The notes beneath the pieces are model-generated. The model made no database searches. It was not told where the DNA came from and saw nothing but the letters and a program-made list of their open reading frames with translations. 64,000 bases of DNA from Lederbergia citrisecunda (GTDB lineage: Bacteria; Bacillota; Bacilli; Bacillales; Bacillaceae_C), in contig NZ_JAGYPJ010000001.1 of the NCBI RefSeq assembly GCF_018343695.1, positions 1,251,001 through 1,315,000 of the forward strand, given 5' to 3'. Made by a program: the position numbers and the translations under genes. The stretch's first letter is position 1. Every line of letters begins with the position of its first letter. This document shows, piece by piece, positions 45,273 through 53,877 of the stretch.

Positions 45273-46544
45273 ATGCATACGCAGTTTTCCTATGCACAAG
45301 AAATGGATCAAAGCGATGTGCTAAGAGAATACCGCAATGAATTTTACGTTTCGGAGAAAAAAATTTATTTTGACGGAAATTCATTGGGGCTTTTATCAAA
45401 ACGTGCTGAACTTGCAACAGGGAAAATATTAGAAATGTGGAAGGAATATGCCATCGACGGATGGACTGAGGGAGAACATCCATGGTTTTATTTATCCGAA
45501 AAGCTTGGTGAGATGTCGTCCAAACTAATAGGGGCAAAGCCAAATGAAGTCGTTATAACAGGCTCAACTACAACAAATCTCCATCAACTCGTTGCTAGTT
45601 TTTATAAGCCGGAAGGAAATAAAACAAAAATACTTGCCGATGAATTAAACTTTCCTTCCGACATATATGCATTAAATAGCCAGCTAAACTTGAGAGGCCT
45701 TTACCCCGACAAATATCTAGTTCAAGTGAAAAGCAAAAATGGAGACACACTGGAAACAGAAGATATTATCTCTTGCATGACTGAAGATATTGCCTTGATT
45801 GTTTTGCCCGGGGTTCTTTATCGCAGTGGCCAAATTCTAGATATGAAGACATTGACAGAAGAGGCGCGAAAACGAAATATTATTATAGGCTTTGATCTAT
45901 GCCACTCTATAGGAGCCATTCCGCACCAATTGTCAGAATGGGGTGTTGACTTTGCTTTCTGGTGCACGTACAAACATTTAAATGGAGGACCTGGAAGTGT
46001 TGGCGGTCTTTATGTGAATGAAAAACATTTTGGCCATCAACCCGGACTTGCTGGCTGGTTCAGCTCGGCAAAAGATAAACAATTCGATATGGAGCATACG
46101 CTGATACCAGCTGTAAATGCCGGTGCCTATCAAATCGGCACGCCGCATTTATTAAGTGCCGCCCCATTATTGGGTTCATTGGAAATGTTTGAGGAAGCAG
46201 GCATCGATAAAATTCGTGAAAAATCACTGCGTTTAACAGATTACCTGATGAAATTGATTGATGCTGAACTGGTGGAGTACGGCTTTACAATTGCCAACCC
46301 AAGGAATGACCTGACACGAGGCGGACATATTTTTCTGAAACACCCCGAGGCAGCCCGTATTTGCAAGGCTTTAAAATCTGAGGGAGTTGTGCCGGATTTT
46401 CGCAACCCGAACGGAATTCGTCTGGCACCGGTCGCTTTATACAATACATTTGCAGAAGTTTGGCATGTCGTGCAAATTTTGAAAATAGTAATGGCAGAAG
46501 AACGTTATAAAAAGTATGAAAACAAGCGGGGTGTAATTGCCTAA
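45273..46544 (+). CDS. kynU: Kynureninase
   Basis: The 423-residue PLP enzyme cleaves kynurenine to anthranilate and alanine. FDGNSLGLL near residue 36, [25 protein letters not shown] (PLP Asp) and [13 protein letters not shown] with the PLP Lys are typical, as is [19 protein letters not shown] near the C-terminus. AAAGGGG precedes the ATG. It is the first gene of a three-gene operon, and its end overlaps kynB by one base (TAATG). Its base composition looks a little higher in GC than the flanks. Confidence 0.95.
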   Translation: MHTQFSYAQEMDQSDVLREYRNEFYVSEKKIYFDGNSLGLLSKRAELATGKILEMWKEYAIDGWTEGEHPWFYLSEKLGEMSSKLIGAKPNEVVITGSTTTNLHQLVASFYKPEGNKTKILADELNFPSDIYALNSQLNLRGLYPDKYLVQVKSKNGDTLETEDIISCMTEDIALIVLPGVLYRSGQILDMKTLTEEARKRNIIIGFDLCHSIGAIPHQLSEWGVDFAFWCTYKHLNGGPGSVGGLYVNEKHFGHQPGLAGWFSSAKDKQFDMEHTLIPAVNAGAYQIGTPHLLSAAPLLGSLEMFEEAGIDKIREKSLRLTDYLMKLIDAELVEYGFTIANPRNDLTRGGHIFLKHPEAARICKALKSEGVVPDFRNPNGIRLAPVALYNTFAEVWHVVQILKIVMAEERYKKYENKRGVIA

Positions 46545-47182
46545 TGACCAAATGGATTGATATTTCCCAACCGCTGACAAACGATATGGCGCATTGGCCA
46601 GGAGACACACCTTTTTCTTTTTCGCTTACGTACACAAAGGAAAAAACTGGATCCGTTAATATCGGACAAATGACAACCAGTTTGCATACAGGAACACATA
46701 TTGATGCACCATTTCACTATGACTCGAGTGGAAGAACAGTGGATCAACTCGATTTGGATCACTATATTGGCAAAGCGTTTGTTGCGGACGTAAGCCATAC
46801 TGAGAAAATAACGGCAGCGGTATTACAGAAATTCAACTGGGACAATGTTACTCGAATTTTATTGCGGACAGCACTCCCAAATAATCCGAAATATTTTCCG
46901 GAAAAAATGCCCTTTCTGGATCCTGATATTGCTCCATTTTTGAAGGAAAAGGGTGTAACATTACTAGGTGTTGACATGCCTTCCGTTGATCCGCCTGACA
47001 GTAAAACGTTAAACACCCATCATGCACTTTACGAACATGGAATTCATATTTTGGAAAATCTAATGCTTGACCATGTAAAGGAAGGTTACTATGACCTAAT
47101 TGCCTTGCCGCTCGCAATTACAGGGGCTGATGGGAGTCCGGTGCGTGCTGTTTTAGGGCCAATTTTGGAAGGAGAGATTTAA
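46544..47182 (+). CDS. kynB: Kynurenine formamidase
   Basis: The 212-residue cyclase-fold hydrolase converts N-formylkynurenine to kynurenine and formate. [13 protein letters not shown] is the HxGTHxDxPxH metal motif, and [19 protein letters not shown] plus [15 protein letters not shown] match KynB. It is translationally coupled to kynU and followed three bases later by kynA. Confidence 0.95.
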   Translation: MTKWIDISQPLTNDMAHWPGDTPFSFSLTYTKEKTGSVNIGQMTTSLHTGTHIDAPFHYDSSGRTVDQLDLDHYIGKAFVADVSHTEKITAAVLQKFNWDNVTRILLRTALPNNPKYFPEKMPFLDPDIAPFLKEKGVTLLGVDMPSVDPPDSKTLNTHHALYEHGIHILENLMLDHVKEGYYDLIALPLAITGADGSPVRAVLGPILEGEI

Positions 47183-47184
47183 AA

Positions 47185-48033
47185 ATGCGTGAACATGATC
47201 CGAATGATACATTTAAATCAGAAAAAAACATCCATACCAATTTTAAAGAAAAAATGACGTACGGTGATTATTTGCAGCTTGATACATTATTATCCAGTCA
47301 AAAGCGATTATCCGACCATCATGATGAAATGTTATTTATTATCATTCATCAAGTAAGCGAATTATGGTTAAAGCTGATAATTCATGAAATCCAAGCTGCC
47401 ATAGGGGCGATTGAGCGGAATGAATTACAAACTTCATTTAAAATGCTGGCCCGCGTTTCAAAAATTCAAACTCAGATTATCCAGGCATGGGATGTATTAT
47501 CAACATTAACACCTACAGAGTACATGGAATTTCGCGACAAATTGGGAAATGCATCCGGCTTTCAATCCTATCAATATAGGTTGGTTGAATTTGTCCTTGG
47601 CTATAAAACGCCTTATATTCTAAAAATCTATCAAAAGGATTCGGAGCTTTTTAAGATTTTGGATAAAGCATACCATAGTCCAGGGCTTTACGATGTTACG
47701 ATTCAGGCATTGTCCCGTGCAGGATTTCCAATTAACCCAGGGGTTCTGCATCGCGATTTTTCAAAAACATATGAAAAGGATGCCACTGTCGAACAGGCCT
47801 GGCTAGCAATCTATCGCAATGTCGACAAGTATTGGGATTTGTACCAACTGGCGGAAAAACTGGTTGATATCGAAGATTGGTTCCAACAGTGGCGCTTCCG
47901 TCATATGAAAACGGTTGAAAGAATTATCGGACATAAAACAGGAACCGGAGGCTCATCGGGTGTTGGTTATTTAAAGAAAGTTCTTGATAACTATTTCTTC
48001 CCGGAATTGTGGGAGATTCGGACAAAGATATAA
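47185..48033 (+). CDS. kynA: Tryptophan 2,3-dioxygenase
   Basis: The 282-residue haem enzyme opens the indole ring of tryptophan to N-formylkynurenine. [20 protein letters not shown] near residue 50, [13 protein letters not shown] near 128, [27 protein letters not shown] near the C-terminus (proximal haem His and substrate loop) are all present. GGAGAG lies upstream inside the end of kynB. With kynU and kynB it completes the anthranilate branch of tryptophan breakdown. Confidence 0.96.
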   Translation: MREHDPNDTFKSEKNIHTNFKEKMTYGDYLQLDTLLSSQKRLSDHHDEMLFIIIHQVSELWLKLIIHEIQAAIGAIERNELQTSFKMLARVSKIQTQIIQAWDVLSTLTPTEYMEFRDKLGNASGFQSYQYRLVEFVLGYKTPYILKIYQKDSELFKILDKAYHSPGLYDVTIQALSRAGFPINPGVLHRDFSKTYEKDATVEQAWLAIYRNVDKYWDLYQLAEKLVDIEDWFQQWRFRHMKTVERIIGHKTGTGGSSGVGYLKKVLDNYFFPELWEIRTKI

Positions 48034-48097
48034 ATGAATAGGATATACGGGTTTGCTTGATGAATTTGGGACAAAGGAAAGAAATACGATTTTACAG

Positions 48098-48382
48098 TTA
48101 ATTTACGTCCTTGTTTCTTTCTTCTATTCTCTCTACACGTTTAAATAAAAATCGATAAATTAACCGAAAAACTTCCTCTAATGACATCTCCTCTTGGAAC
48201 CCATTTACATAATTCAAAGCGAAATTCAAGTCCCATAGACCATCATTTTGATTAAACATTAATTCAAATCTTGCATCATCTCCATGTAAATCTTTACGTA
48301 AGTTTTCTTTAATAGATATCTCAAACTTTTTCTGTAGCTTCAATCCTACCATGACGTCGTATGTTCCAAATACATCGTTCAC
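48098..48382 (-). pseudogene. Truncated copy of the 57.7 kb gene (C-terminal half)
   Basis: The 94-codon frame repeats the C-terminal half of the unknown protein encoded at 57730-58338 (MNDVFGTYDVMVGLKLQKKF... ERIEERNKDVN), with scattered substitutions. Sequence similarity extends past the stop on the left to about 48076 and ends abruptly at 48382. The apparent first Met is internal in the full copy. Upstream the frame runs into a fragment of the FMN reductase gene in the opposite orientation. Confidence 0.8.
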
Positions 48383-48506
48383 TAACAGAGTTTGTTGAAA
48401 TCGGCCAACTACCTTTATTTAACCAAGATTTTGAAGGAGACCTTGGAACTCCCGCAGAATATACAGAATTCCGTAATACAATCAAAGAATTAGACGCGGT
48501 ATTATT
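48383..48506 (+). pseudogene. 124-bp internal fragment of the FMN reductase gene
   Basis: The sequence TAACAGAGTTTGTTGAAATC through GACGCGGTATTATT corresponds to 60371-60494 of the intact reductase gene with few differences. It keeps the coding frame (TEFVEIGQLPLFNQDFEGD) but has no start or end. It is joined without a gap to the truncated gene at 48098-48382. Confidence 0.85.
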
Positions 48507-48595
48507 GTCTTTGTGGAATTATTCTTGATAGTTTAGTCAAAGAATTTTTTAGGCCCTACTTCATCAACTCAGGTGCATTATTTGAATAAAAAACT

Positions 48596-48639
48596 AAGAG
48601 TTTTTACTCGGAATAGGTTATGCCGGGAGAAAAACTCTT
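48596..48639 (-). terminator. Terminator downstream of the 48.7 kb membrane-protein gene
   Basis: AAGAGTTTTT and AAAAACTCTT arms, extended inwards by CTCGG/CCGGGAG, are followed on the minus strand by AGTTTTTTATTC. It lies about 35 bp past the membrane-protein stop. Confidence 0.8.
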
Positions 48640-48672
48640 TTTAACACTTACCAACTTCTGTGAAATAGATTA

Positions 48673-49431
48673 TTATTTAATAAAATCTTGGTATTTTTCT
48701 TTGTAATTTTCTCTTGCCTCTTTAATAATCTTGTTTTGTACAGGAATTGTAATTGTGTATATTGCCAATAATAGTGAAACTACACTAATACCATTAGAAA
48801 AATTCAACCATTCTTGTGCCTTTACCCATGAAGATAATATCCCAAGAACCGCTACGTGATCACCTTCAGTAAATTTGATAAAACATAGCATCCCATATAA
48901 AACAAACAAAAAATATAAAAAGGAATTTATCAAACTTATATTATAAAAAACTTTTTGTTTATCCAATTCTATATACTTTGACAGCTTCTTTTGACTTATT
49001 TGCAAAAACCTATTTACTTCTGGTTCTCTCTCAAACGGAAACATTTTTTTCAGTCCCCAATAATATAGTACGTTAATCAAATAATATATAAATACACCAG
49101 TAACGTACAAATAGGCAAACAAAACCGCAACCAATCCATAACCATAAATAATTTGATTATTTATCAATGTAAGTAGAAAAATGAAAGCAAATGAAAGTAG
49201 TAATAAATATAACAATACTTTAAATCCTAATGGATAGTCCTTTATCTTATTCTTAGAAACTTGTACTAATAGATACATTGTCGCTGAGAATAATAATGCA
49301 GAGATTATTAATTGAAAGATAGGAATGTAAAATAATATTAAAAGCATCCCTAAGAAAAAAACAAGGACAAACGTTATAGCTTCTCTTTTTTTTAGCTTTC
49401 CTAACTCTGCTAATCTATAGTAGTTTCCCAT
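48673..49431 (-). CDS. Multi-pass membrane protein, unknown function
   Basis: I do not recognise this 252-residue protein. It has about six hydrophobic segments (near residues 19-37, 38-57, 68-90, 98-125, 165-186 and 212-230) and charged termini, with a cytoplasmic-type loop KMFPFEREPEVNRFLQISQKK between segments four and five. GAGGT precedes the ATG. It is divergent from the RES-domain gene. Nothing identifies a substrate or partner. Confidence 0.7.
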   Translation of the reverse strand: MGNYYRLAELGKLKKREAITFVLVFFLGMLLILFYIPIFQLIISALLFSATMYLLVQVSKNKIKDYPLGFKVLLYLLLLSFAFIFLLTLINNQIIYGYGLVAVLFAYLYVTGVFIYYLINVLYYWGLKKMFPFEREPEVNRFLQISQKKLSKYIELDKQKVFYNISLINSFLYFLFVLYGMLCFIKFTEGDHVAVLGILSSWVKAQEWLNFSNGISVVSLLLAIYTITIPVQNKIIKEARENYKEKYQDFIK

Positions 49432-49652
49432 AGCCGTACCTCACAACCGATTTTTATTTGAATCATAAAAATTAAAATCATAGCATTATTAAATCTATAC
49501 AATTTTATATTCTACCTTAAAATCAAAGTAATTTTGCATAATAATTAGTTCGTTTGTTTTGATATGAAGGTTACTATATTTATCTTGCTACAATAAGAAA
49601 TGTTATAATAATTTATGCTAAAGTAATTACATTGTAGAGAGGATTTGATGAA

Positions 49653-50690
49653 ATGAACTGTTGTCTACATTGCTTTGAAGACTCTTATATGATAGATAAA
49701 ATTAAAAACGAAGGATTTATTTCAGACTGTGATTACTGTGGTGAACAAAATGTTCCTGCCATTAATATAGAAATGTTAGTTGGAGATTTCGAGAATTTAT
49801 TTTCTATCTATGAACCCACAACCCATGGTGAACATTATAATTACCATCTCCAGTGTGCTACAGATAATGGTAATCTTTTAGAAGAACTAATACAAGAAGA
49901 CTGGCAAGTATTCTCGGATGAAACTAATCAAAATGAGCTTTTATTTGATATATTAAACTATCATAGAGACTTTGAAGATTCTTTAGATCGTCATGAATTA
50001 TATTCTAAAAATAGTAGTGCTTTTACTTATGTTAGTAGTAGTGAGATGTGGAATGAATTTTCCAACTCTATCAAAAGAAGAAATAGATACTTTCCCGAAT
50101 ATGATTTATCAAATGAATTAAAGATGTTACTTCACAACAAAAAAGTCCTATTTGATCCCAATTCACAATTTTACAGAGCAAGAATTGGTAGATATTCTGT
50201 TGAAGAAATGGGGCCGCCACCATATGATAAAGCTACTTCAGGAAGAGTGAATCCAAGAGGAATACCCTACCTTTATGTTGCAAGCGATAAATACACATGT
50301 ATTGCAGAAACACGACCTTGGATTGGTGCAAAAGTAACAGTCGCAACAATTCATGCCAATAAGCAACTTAAAATTATAGATTTAAGCTCTAAAGAGTTCT
50401 TAAGTTCACCTTTTCTATCAGATGATTTATCTCAAACTATTCAAGCACAAGAACTTTTGAATTACCTCGCTTACATACTAACAAAACCTATTGATCCATC
50501 TGTATCAGATATTGAATATATTCCAACACAATATCTTGCGGAGTTGATTAAAAACCTTGGTTATGATGGTTTAAAATATAAAAGTTCTCTTGGCTCAGGA
50601 GTAAACTATGTTTTCTTTTATCCAGATATGTTTGATATCATGACAACACATGAATTTGATGTAACAGCGGTTGGATATGATTACAATTAG
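49653..50690 (+). CDS. RES-domain protein with N-terminal zinc-ribbon-like segment
   Basis: The 345-residue protein opens with CCLHC and DCDYCG (residues 3-32), a likely four-Cys zinc site, followed by a helical region of about 120 residues similar in layout to HEPN/RES N-terminal modules. The C-terminal RES domain has FYRARIG (near residue 175), GRVNPRGIPYLYVASDKYTCIAETRP (about 205) and KIIDLS. RES domains of toxin-antitoxin systems degrade NAD+; the Arg, Tyr and Glu of that active site appear to be present. No adjacent Xre antitoxin is seen. AGAGAGG precedes the ATG, and a terminator follows. Confidence 0.82.
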   Translation: MNCCLHCFEDSYMIDKIKNEGFISDCDYCGEQNVPAINIEMLVGDFENLFSIYEPTTHGEHYNYHLQCATDNGNLLEELIQEDWQVFSDETNQNELLFDILNYHRDFEDSLDRHELYSKNSSAFTYVSSSEMWNEFSNSIKRRNRYFPEYDLSNELKMLLHNKKVLFDPNSQFYRARIGRYSVEEMGPPPYDKATSGRVNPRGIPYLYVASDKYTCIAETRPWIGAKVTVATIHANKQLKIIDLSSKEFLSSPFLSDDLSQTIQAQELLNYLAYILTKPIDPSVSDIEYIPTQYLAELIKNLGYDGLKYKSSLGSGVNYVFFYPDMFDIMTTHEFDVTAVGYDYN

Positions 50691-50736
50691 ATAGCTTAAT
50701 CAAATAGATAATTATACTTACTATATTGTAGTTTAA

Positions 50737-50769
50737 CTAATTCCCCCTACTCATTATAGGGAGAATTAG
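50737..50769 (+). terminator. Terminator of the RES gene
   Basis: CTAATTCCCCCT and AGGGAGAATTAG pair with one bulge around a 9-base loop, followed by TTTTACAG. Confidence 0.8.
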
Positions 50770-50833
50770 TTTTACAGAATTATCTATTTGAACATAGCCA
50801 TTTGAAATAACCATTAAATAACTTGTAGACCTG

Positions 50834-51052
50834 TTAGATAGATTCAATAATTTGTTGATTATATTGGCTCTGGTCATTCATATTTCTGATTATAATATCC
50901 AACCGAGAAAGATTTTCTTTAGCTTCATTTAATCTCTTGAAACGAACTTTTATATTTACCTGAGCTATACCAGAGGCGACTTTTCTTGGATCAAGTGATT
51001 TTTCCCTTATATTCCCGGAATTTAAGGTTGTACGGCAAGGTATTGGTAGAAT
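50834..51052 (-). other. Open frame without a start codon (possible gene remnant)
   Basis: About 72 codons are open on the minus strand, including KSLDPRKVASGIAQVNIKVR then FKRLNEAKENLSRLDIIIRN, ending in TAA. There is no ATG, GTG or TTG with a ribosome site at its head, and a stop lies just upstream. The regular amphipathic pattern suggests a real but decayed coding sequence. I cannot assign a family. The rest of the 50770-51135 gap holds only the promoter area of the next gene. Confidence 0.35.
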
Positions 51053-51135
51053 CTATCATATATTTATTAAATAATTCCGATTTGCAAGAAATGTATGCTA
51101 CAATAATGGATAGATTATGATTGGGAGATTATTAA

Positions 51136-51600
51136 ATGAATACATTTTTATATTCGGGTAGTATTTGGGATATTCTAACTGCTATTGGAACTGTAGGTGC
51201 TGTAATTGTTTCTTTATGGATTGCAATACGTTCATCTAAAAAGAAAATTACATTGATAATTGCTCCAGATAGCATTTTCCAACACCACTATGAATTGAAC
51301 TTATTAAAAAATCCTTTTGATTATTTTGTAATTAAAGAAGTTGGAATTATATATAGATATAAAAAAGTACAGTTTTCAAACAGTTATAAAAGTATAGAGT
51401 TATTGGATCAGACAGGAACTACAATTGATCATGAAGTACCCTTTGCATTCTCTAAAGGGCACTTAATAAAAATCCATCTAAGTAGTGTAAAATTAGACAA
51501 ATGGTATGGAAAAAAAATAAAATTTTATATTAAAGATTTTGAGGACAATGTTTTTAAAACTAACAAAGTAAAGTTATCTAATTTAGAGAAGAAAAAATAA
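51136..51600 (+). CDS. Single-pass membrane-anchored protein, unknown function
   Basis: This 154-residue protein has one N-terminal transmembrane helix (residues 10-32, IWDILTAIGTVGAVIVSLWIAIR) followed by a basic stop-transfer (SSKKK) and a soluble, beta-rich domain (ITLIIAPDS, YFVIKEVGIIYRYKKV, KIKFYIKDFEDNVF). The short outside and long cytoplasmic part resemble small proteins found singly in Firmicute accessory regions. GGGAG precedes the ATG. No family is recognised. Confidence 0.72.
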   Translation: MNTFLYSGSIWDILTAIGTVGAVIVSLWIAIRSSKKKITLIIAPDSIFQHHYELNLLKNPFDYFVIKEVGIIYRYKKVQFSNSYKSIELLDQTGTTIDHEVPFAFSKGHLIKIHLSSVKLDKWYGKKIKFYIKDFEDNVFKTNKVKLSNLEKKK

Positions 51601-52003
51601 TCTAACTGGTACTTTTACTATCACAAACATTTTTCCAAACGGTTCTGACCGTTCGGAATGGAATGTTGCTTTATTTTCTGTGGAATGATGTCAATAATTA
51701 AACAAAACTTGTGGACTGCCCAACATTACGGAATAAATCTATTAAAGCTCAAAATAAAAGATACTGTCTAAAATTATATTAATAATGTTAGACAATATCC
51801 AATAGGCCCCTTATACTATAAAATTTCGTCATTACTCATCATTCAAGTCATCTGCATAAACAACAGCGCTAAATATATCTCCACTTACACCATCTTTCAC
51901 AGACACAGACACCGTTAGCTTTGACTCTACACTTTTGACCCGGCAAGCACTTAGAATATTAGGATCAGTCTCCCGTTACGGTAATTTTAACAATACACCA
52001 AAA
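51601..52003. other. Intergenic region with a possible coding remnant
   Basis: A minus-strand frame ending at 51832 reads VESKLTVSVSVKDGVSGDIF then SAVVYADDLNDE with no start; it looks like the last 40 codons of a lost gene. A 12-bp imperfect inverted repeat (GATACTGTCTAA/TTAGACAATATC) lies at 51770-51808. I see nothing else. Confidence 0.35.
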
Positions 52004-52747
52004 TCACAGTACCTTTTCTTTAATTAACGAACCCGAATCTTGATCCAAATAAAGAGTACAATTAGGATGACTTCTTAGGATGGTTGCTGGTATTTGATTG
52101 GTGATTTTTTCACTTTCTAATACATTCTTAATGGCTTCTGCCTTTACTAAAAATGGAACCGGAGAAACAATACAGCGGCATTGTAAGATTTGGTGAACAG
52201 ACATCGTAATAGCTTGTGGCGGTACTACATCAATCGAAGAAAACCAGCCTTCTCCTACTTGTTGTTCTTTACAAGCCTGATCAAGATTAACGATAATAAA
52301 TGGCTCTTTTGTTTGAAAGTCTGCCGGCGGATCATTAAAAGCAATATGGCAGTTTTCCCCAATACCAATAATGCCTAAATCAATGGATTCTTTACTAATT
52401 TCTTCATTTAATTGTTTGATCATCTCTCCAACATTACCTTCACTATCTATAAAGTGAGCCTTTTTTAATGGAAGTTTACTAGTAAAACGTTCCTTTAAAT
52501 ATTTCCGGAAGCTTGCAGGATGATTCTCAGGCAAATTTATATATTCATCTAAATGAAACATTTCAACCTTTTCCCATTGGATAGGCTGGCTAATCATATG
52601 GTTCAACGTTTCCAACTGAGATTTCCCCGTTGACAGGACAATTCTAGCACTACCCTTTTCGTTAATCGCCTCATTGATAATTTGCGCACTTTTTTCAGCA
52701 GATTTTACCCCAAGGTCAACGGCATCTTGACATTTAATAATTTCCAT
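52004..52747 (-). CDS. Glucosamine-6-phosphate deaminase (NagB)-family protein
   Basis: The 247-residue protein has the NagB fold markers: IVLSTGKSQLETLNHM (phosphate loop), VEMFHLDEYINLPENHPASFRKYL, and LGIIGIGENCHIAFNDPP with the catalytic Asp/His region. NagB converts glucosamine-6-phosphate to fructose-6-phosphate and ammonia; ITMSVHQIL in place of the usual ITMGIGTIL is a departure near the active site. I choose the ATG at 52745-52747, nine bases after AAGGGA; earlier ATG codons overlap it. It stands alone, without nagA or a transporter. Confidence 0.85.
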   Translation of the reverse strand: MEIIKCQDAVDLGVKSAEKSAQIINEAINEKGSARIVLSTGKSQLETLNHMISQPIQWEKVEMFHLDEYINLPENHPASFRKYLKERFTSKLPLKKAHFIDSEGNVGEMIKQLNEEISKESIDLGIIGIGENCHIAFNDPPADFQTKEPFIIVNLDQACKEQQVGEGWFSSIDVVPPQAITMSVHQILQCRCIVSPVPFLVKAEAIKNVLESEKITNQIPATILRSHPNCTLYLDQDSGSLIKEKVL

Positions 52748-52992
52748 TTCTATCATCCCTTCGTTTGTCATAATTATATATTTACCTTCAAAATCACATC
52801 TTTAATGAAACATACCTTTATGAATAAAAATTATCGGACCATTCCCACAACTTAAGAAGCAAACCTTTTAATAAAATGATAAATCTCTCTTATTGAACGT
52901 AGCAAAGGAATTCTTTTACAACATATTTCTATTTAAGTAGTTGCATATCCTTTAAAAAAATAAAAAGACCTCCAATGGAGGTAAGGATCTTG
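52748..52992. other. Promoter region of the NagB-family gene and a small hairpin
   Basis: The region carries ACCTCCAATGGAGGT at about 52968-52982, a small perfect inverted repeat next to the breakpoint of the reductase pseudogene. No gene is seen. Confidence 0.4.
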
Positions 52993-53453
52993 CAGAAGGA
53001 TATGTAACAGAGTTTGTTGAAATTGGCCACCTGCCATTATTTAACCAAGATTACGAAGGAGATTTCGGAACTCCTGCAGAATATACAGAATTCCGTAATA
53101 CAATCAAAGAATTGGACGCGGTATTATTTGTAACACTTGAATATAACCGTTCAATCCCAGCTGCATTAAAAAGTGCCCTTGATGTAGCATCTCGTCCTTA
53201 TGGAGAAAGTGTTTTGGAATGGAAAACCTGCAGCGATCATTAGCCAATCCCCTGGTGCGCTTCAGGCTTCGGTTCAAATCATCACTTACGTCAAGTACTT
53301 TCTTTCTTAAATATGCCTGTTGGTCAACAAACAGAAGCATATATTGGATCTGTACATGAATTATTGGATGAAAATGGTAAGCTGAATGAAGGAACCGTAG
53401 AATTCCTACAAGGTTTCGTTAATGAATTTGTTGAATTGATCAAGAAATATTAA
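52993..53453 (+). pseudogene. 5'-truncated, frameshifted copy of the FMN reductase gene
   Basis: The sequence follows 60359-60810 of the intact gene closely, beginning at codon 29 (EGYVTEFVEIGHLPLF). A T inserted in GTTTTGG near 53214 shifts the frame to a TAG at about 53241; one base lost near 53263 restores it. The 3' end still encodes VELIKKY before TAA, and the terminator behind it is also copied. No start codon or promoter was copied. Confidence 0.88.
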
Positions 53454-53464
53454 TTAGGAATAAA

Positions 53465-53509
53465 AAAGTTGGAGTGTGTACAGAAGGTACCTGCCTCCGC
53501 TCCAACTTT
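53465..53509 (+). terminator. Copied terminator behind the reductase pseudogene
   Basis: AAAGTTGGAG and CTCCAACTTT form a 10-bp stem followed by ATTTTTATT. It is the counterpart of the hairpin at 60831-60875, and similarity continues for about 60 bp beyond it. Confidence 0.85.
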
Positions 53510-53877
53510 ATTTTTATTCACAGGTTGCCTGATAGTGTGAAAATTCGTTAATTAGCACTAATTCAGTCTCTCCCCATTTGTCAGCCCATGCAAATTTCTC
53601 TTTCTATGATAACCAATAAATTGGCAACTTCGCACAATAAATAGGATAAGGAGCAAAAGTAAAGGATAGATCCCCAGTACGTTAACGCTTTATCCTACTT
53701 GGAGTCTGGCCCTTGGACAGTTGTTTTATGCTGTATGGGCTTTCTCCAAAGCTTCAATACCCTAATCTATTTTCAACCTTATTTATCTTGTCCGGAGATA
53801 TTACCTCGGGGAATTACCCTACATTCCCTACATGCTTCTGAACTGTAATCATATTTAGCTTTTTTGTTGCCCTCCCC
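53510..53877. other. Intergenic region with decayed sequence
   Basis: The left 60 bp repeat the sequence downstream of the intact reductase gene. Further right, a minus-strand frame includes LGIYPLLLLLILFIVRSCQF then IGYHRKRN, a membrane-helix-like piece with no start; it may be a remnant. No supported gene. Confidence 0.35.

Noticed and set aside
45118-47117. Several long minus-strand open frames opposite the kyn genes
   Set aside because: They are antisense to well-supported kynU, kynB and the upstream pseudogenes, lack ribosome sites and show no family features.
51770-51808. Inverted repeat as terminator of the 51.1 kb gene
   Set aside because: It lies 170 bp past the stop and no T run follows on the plus strand.
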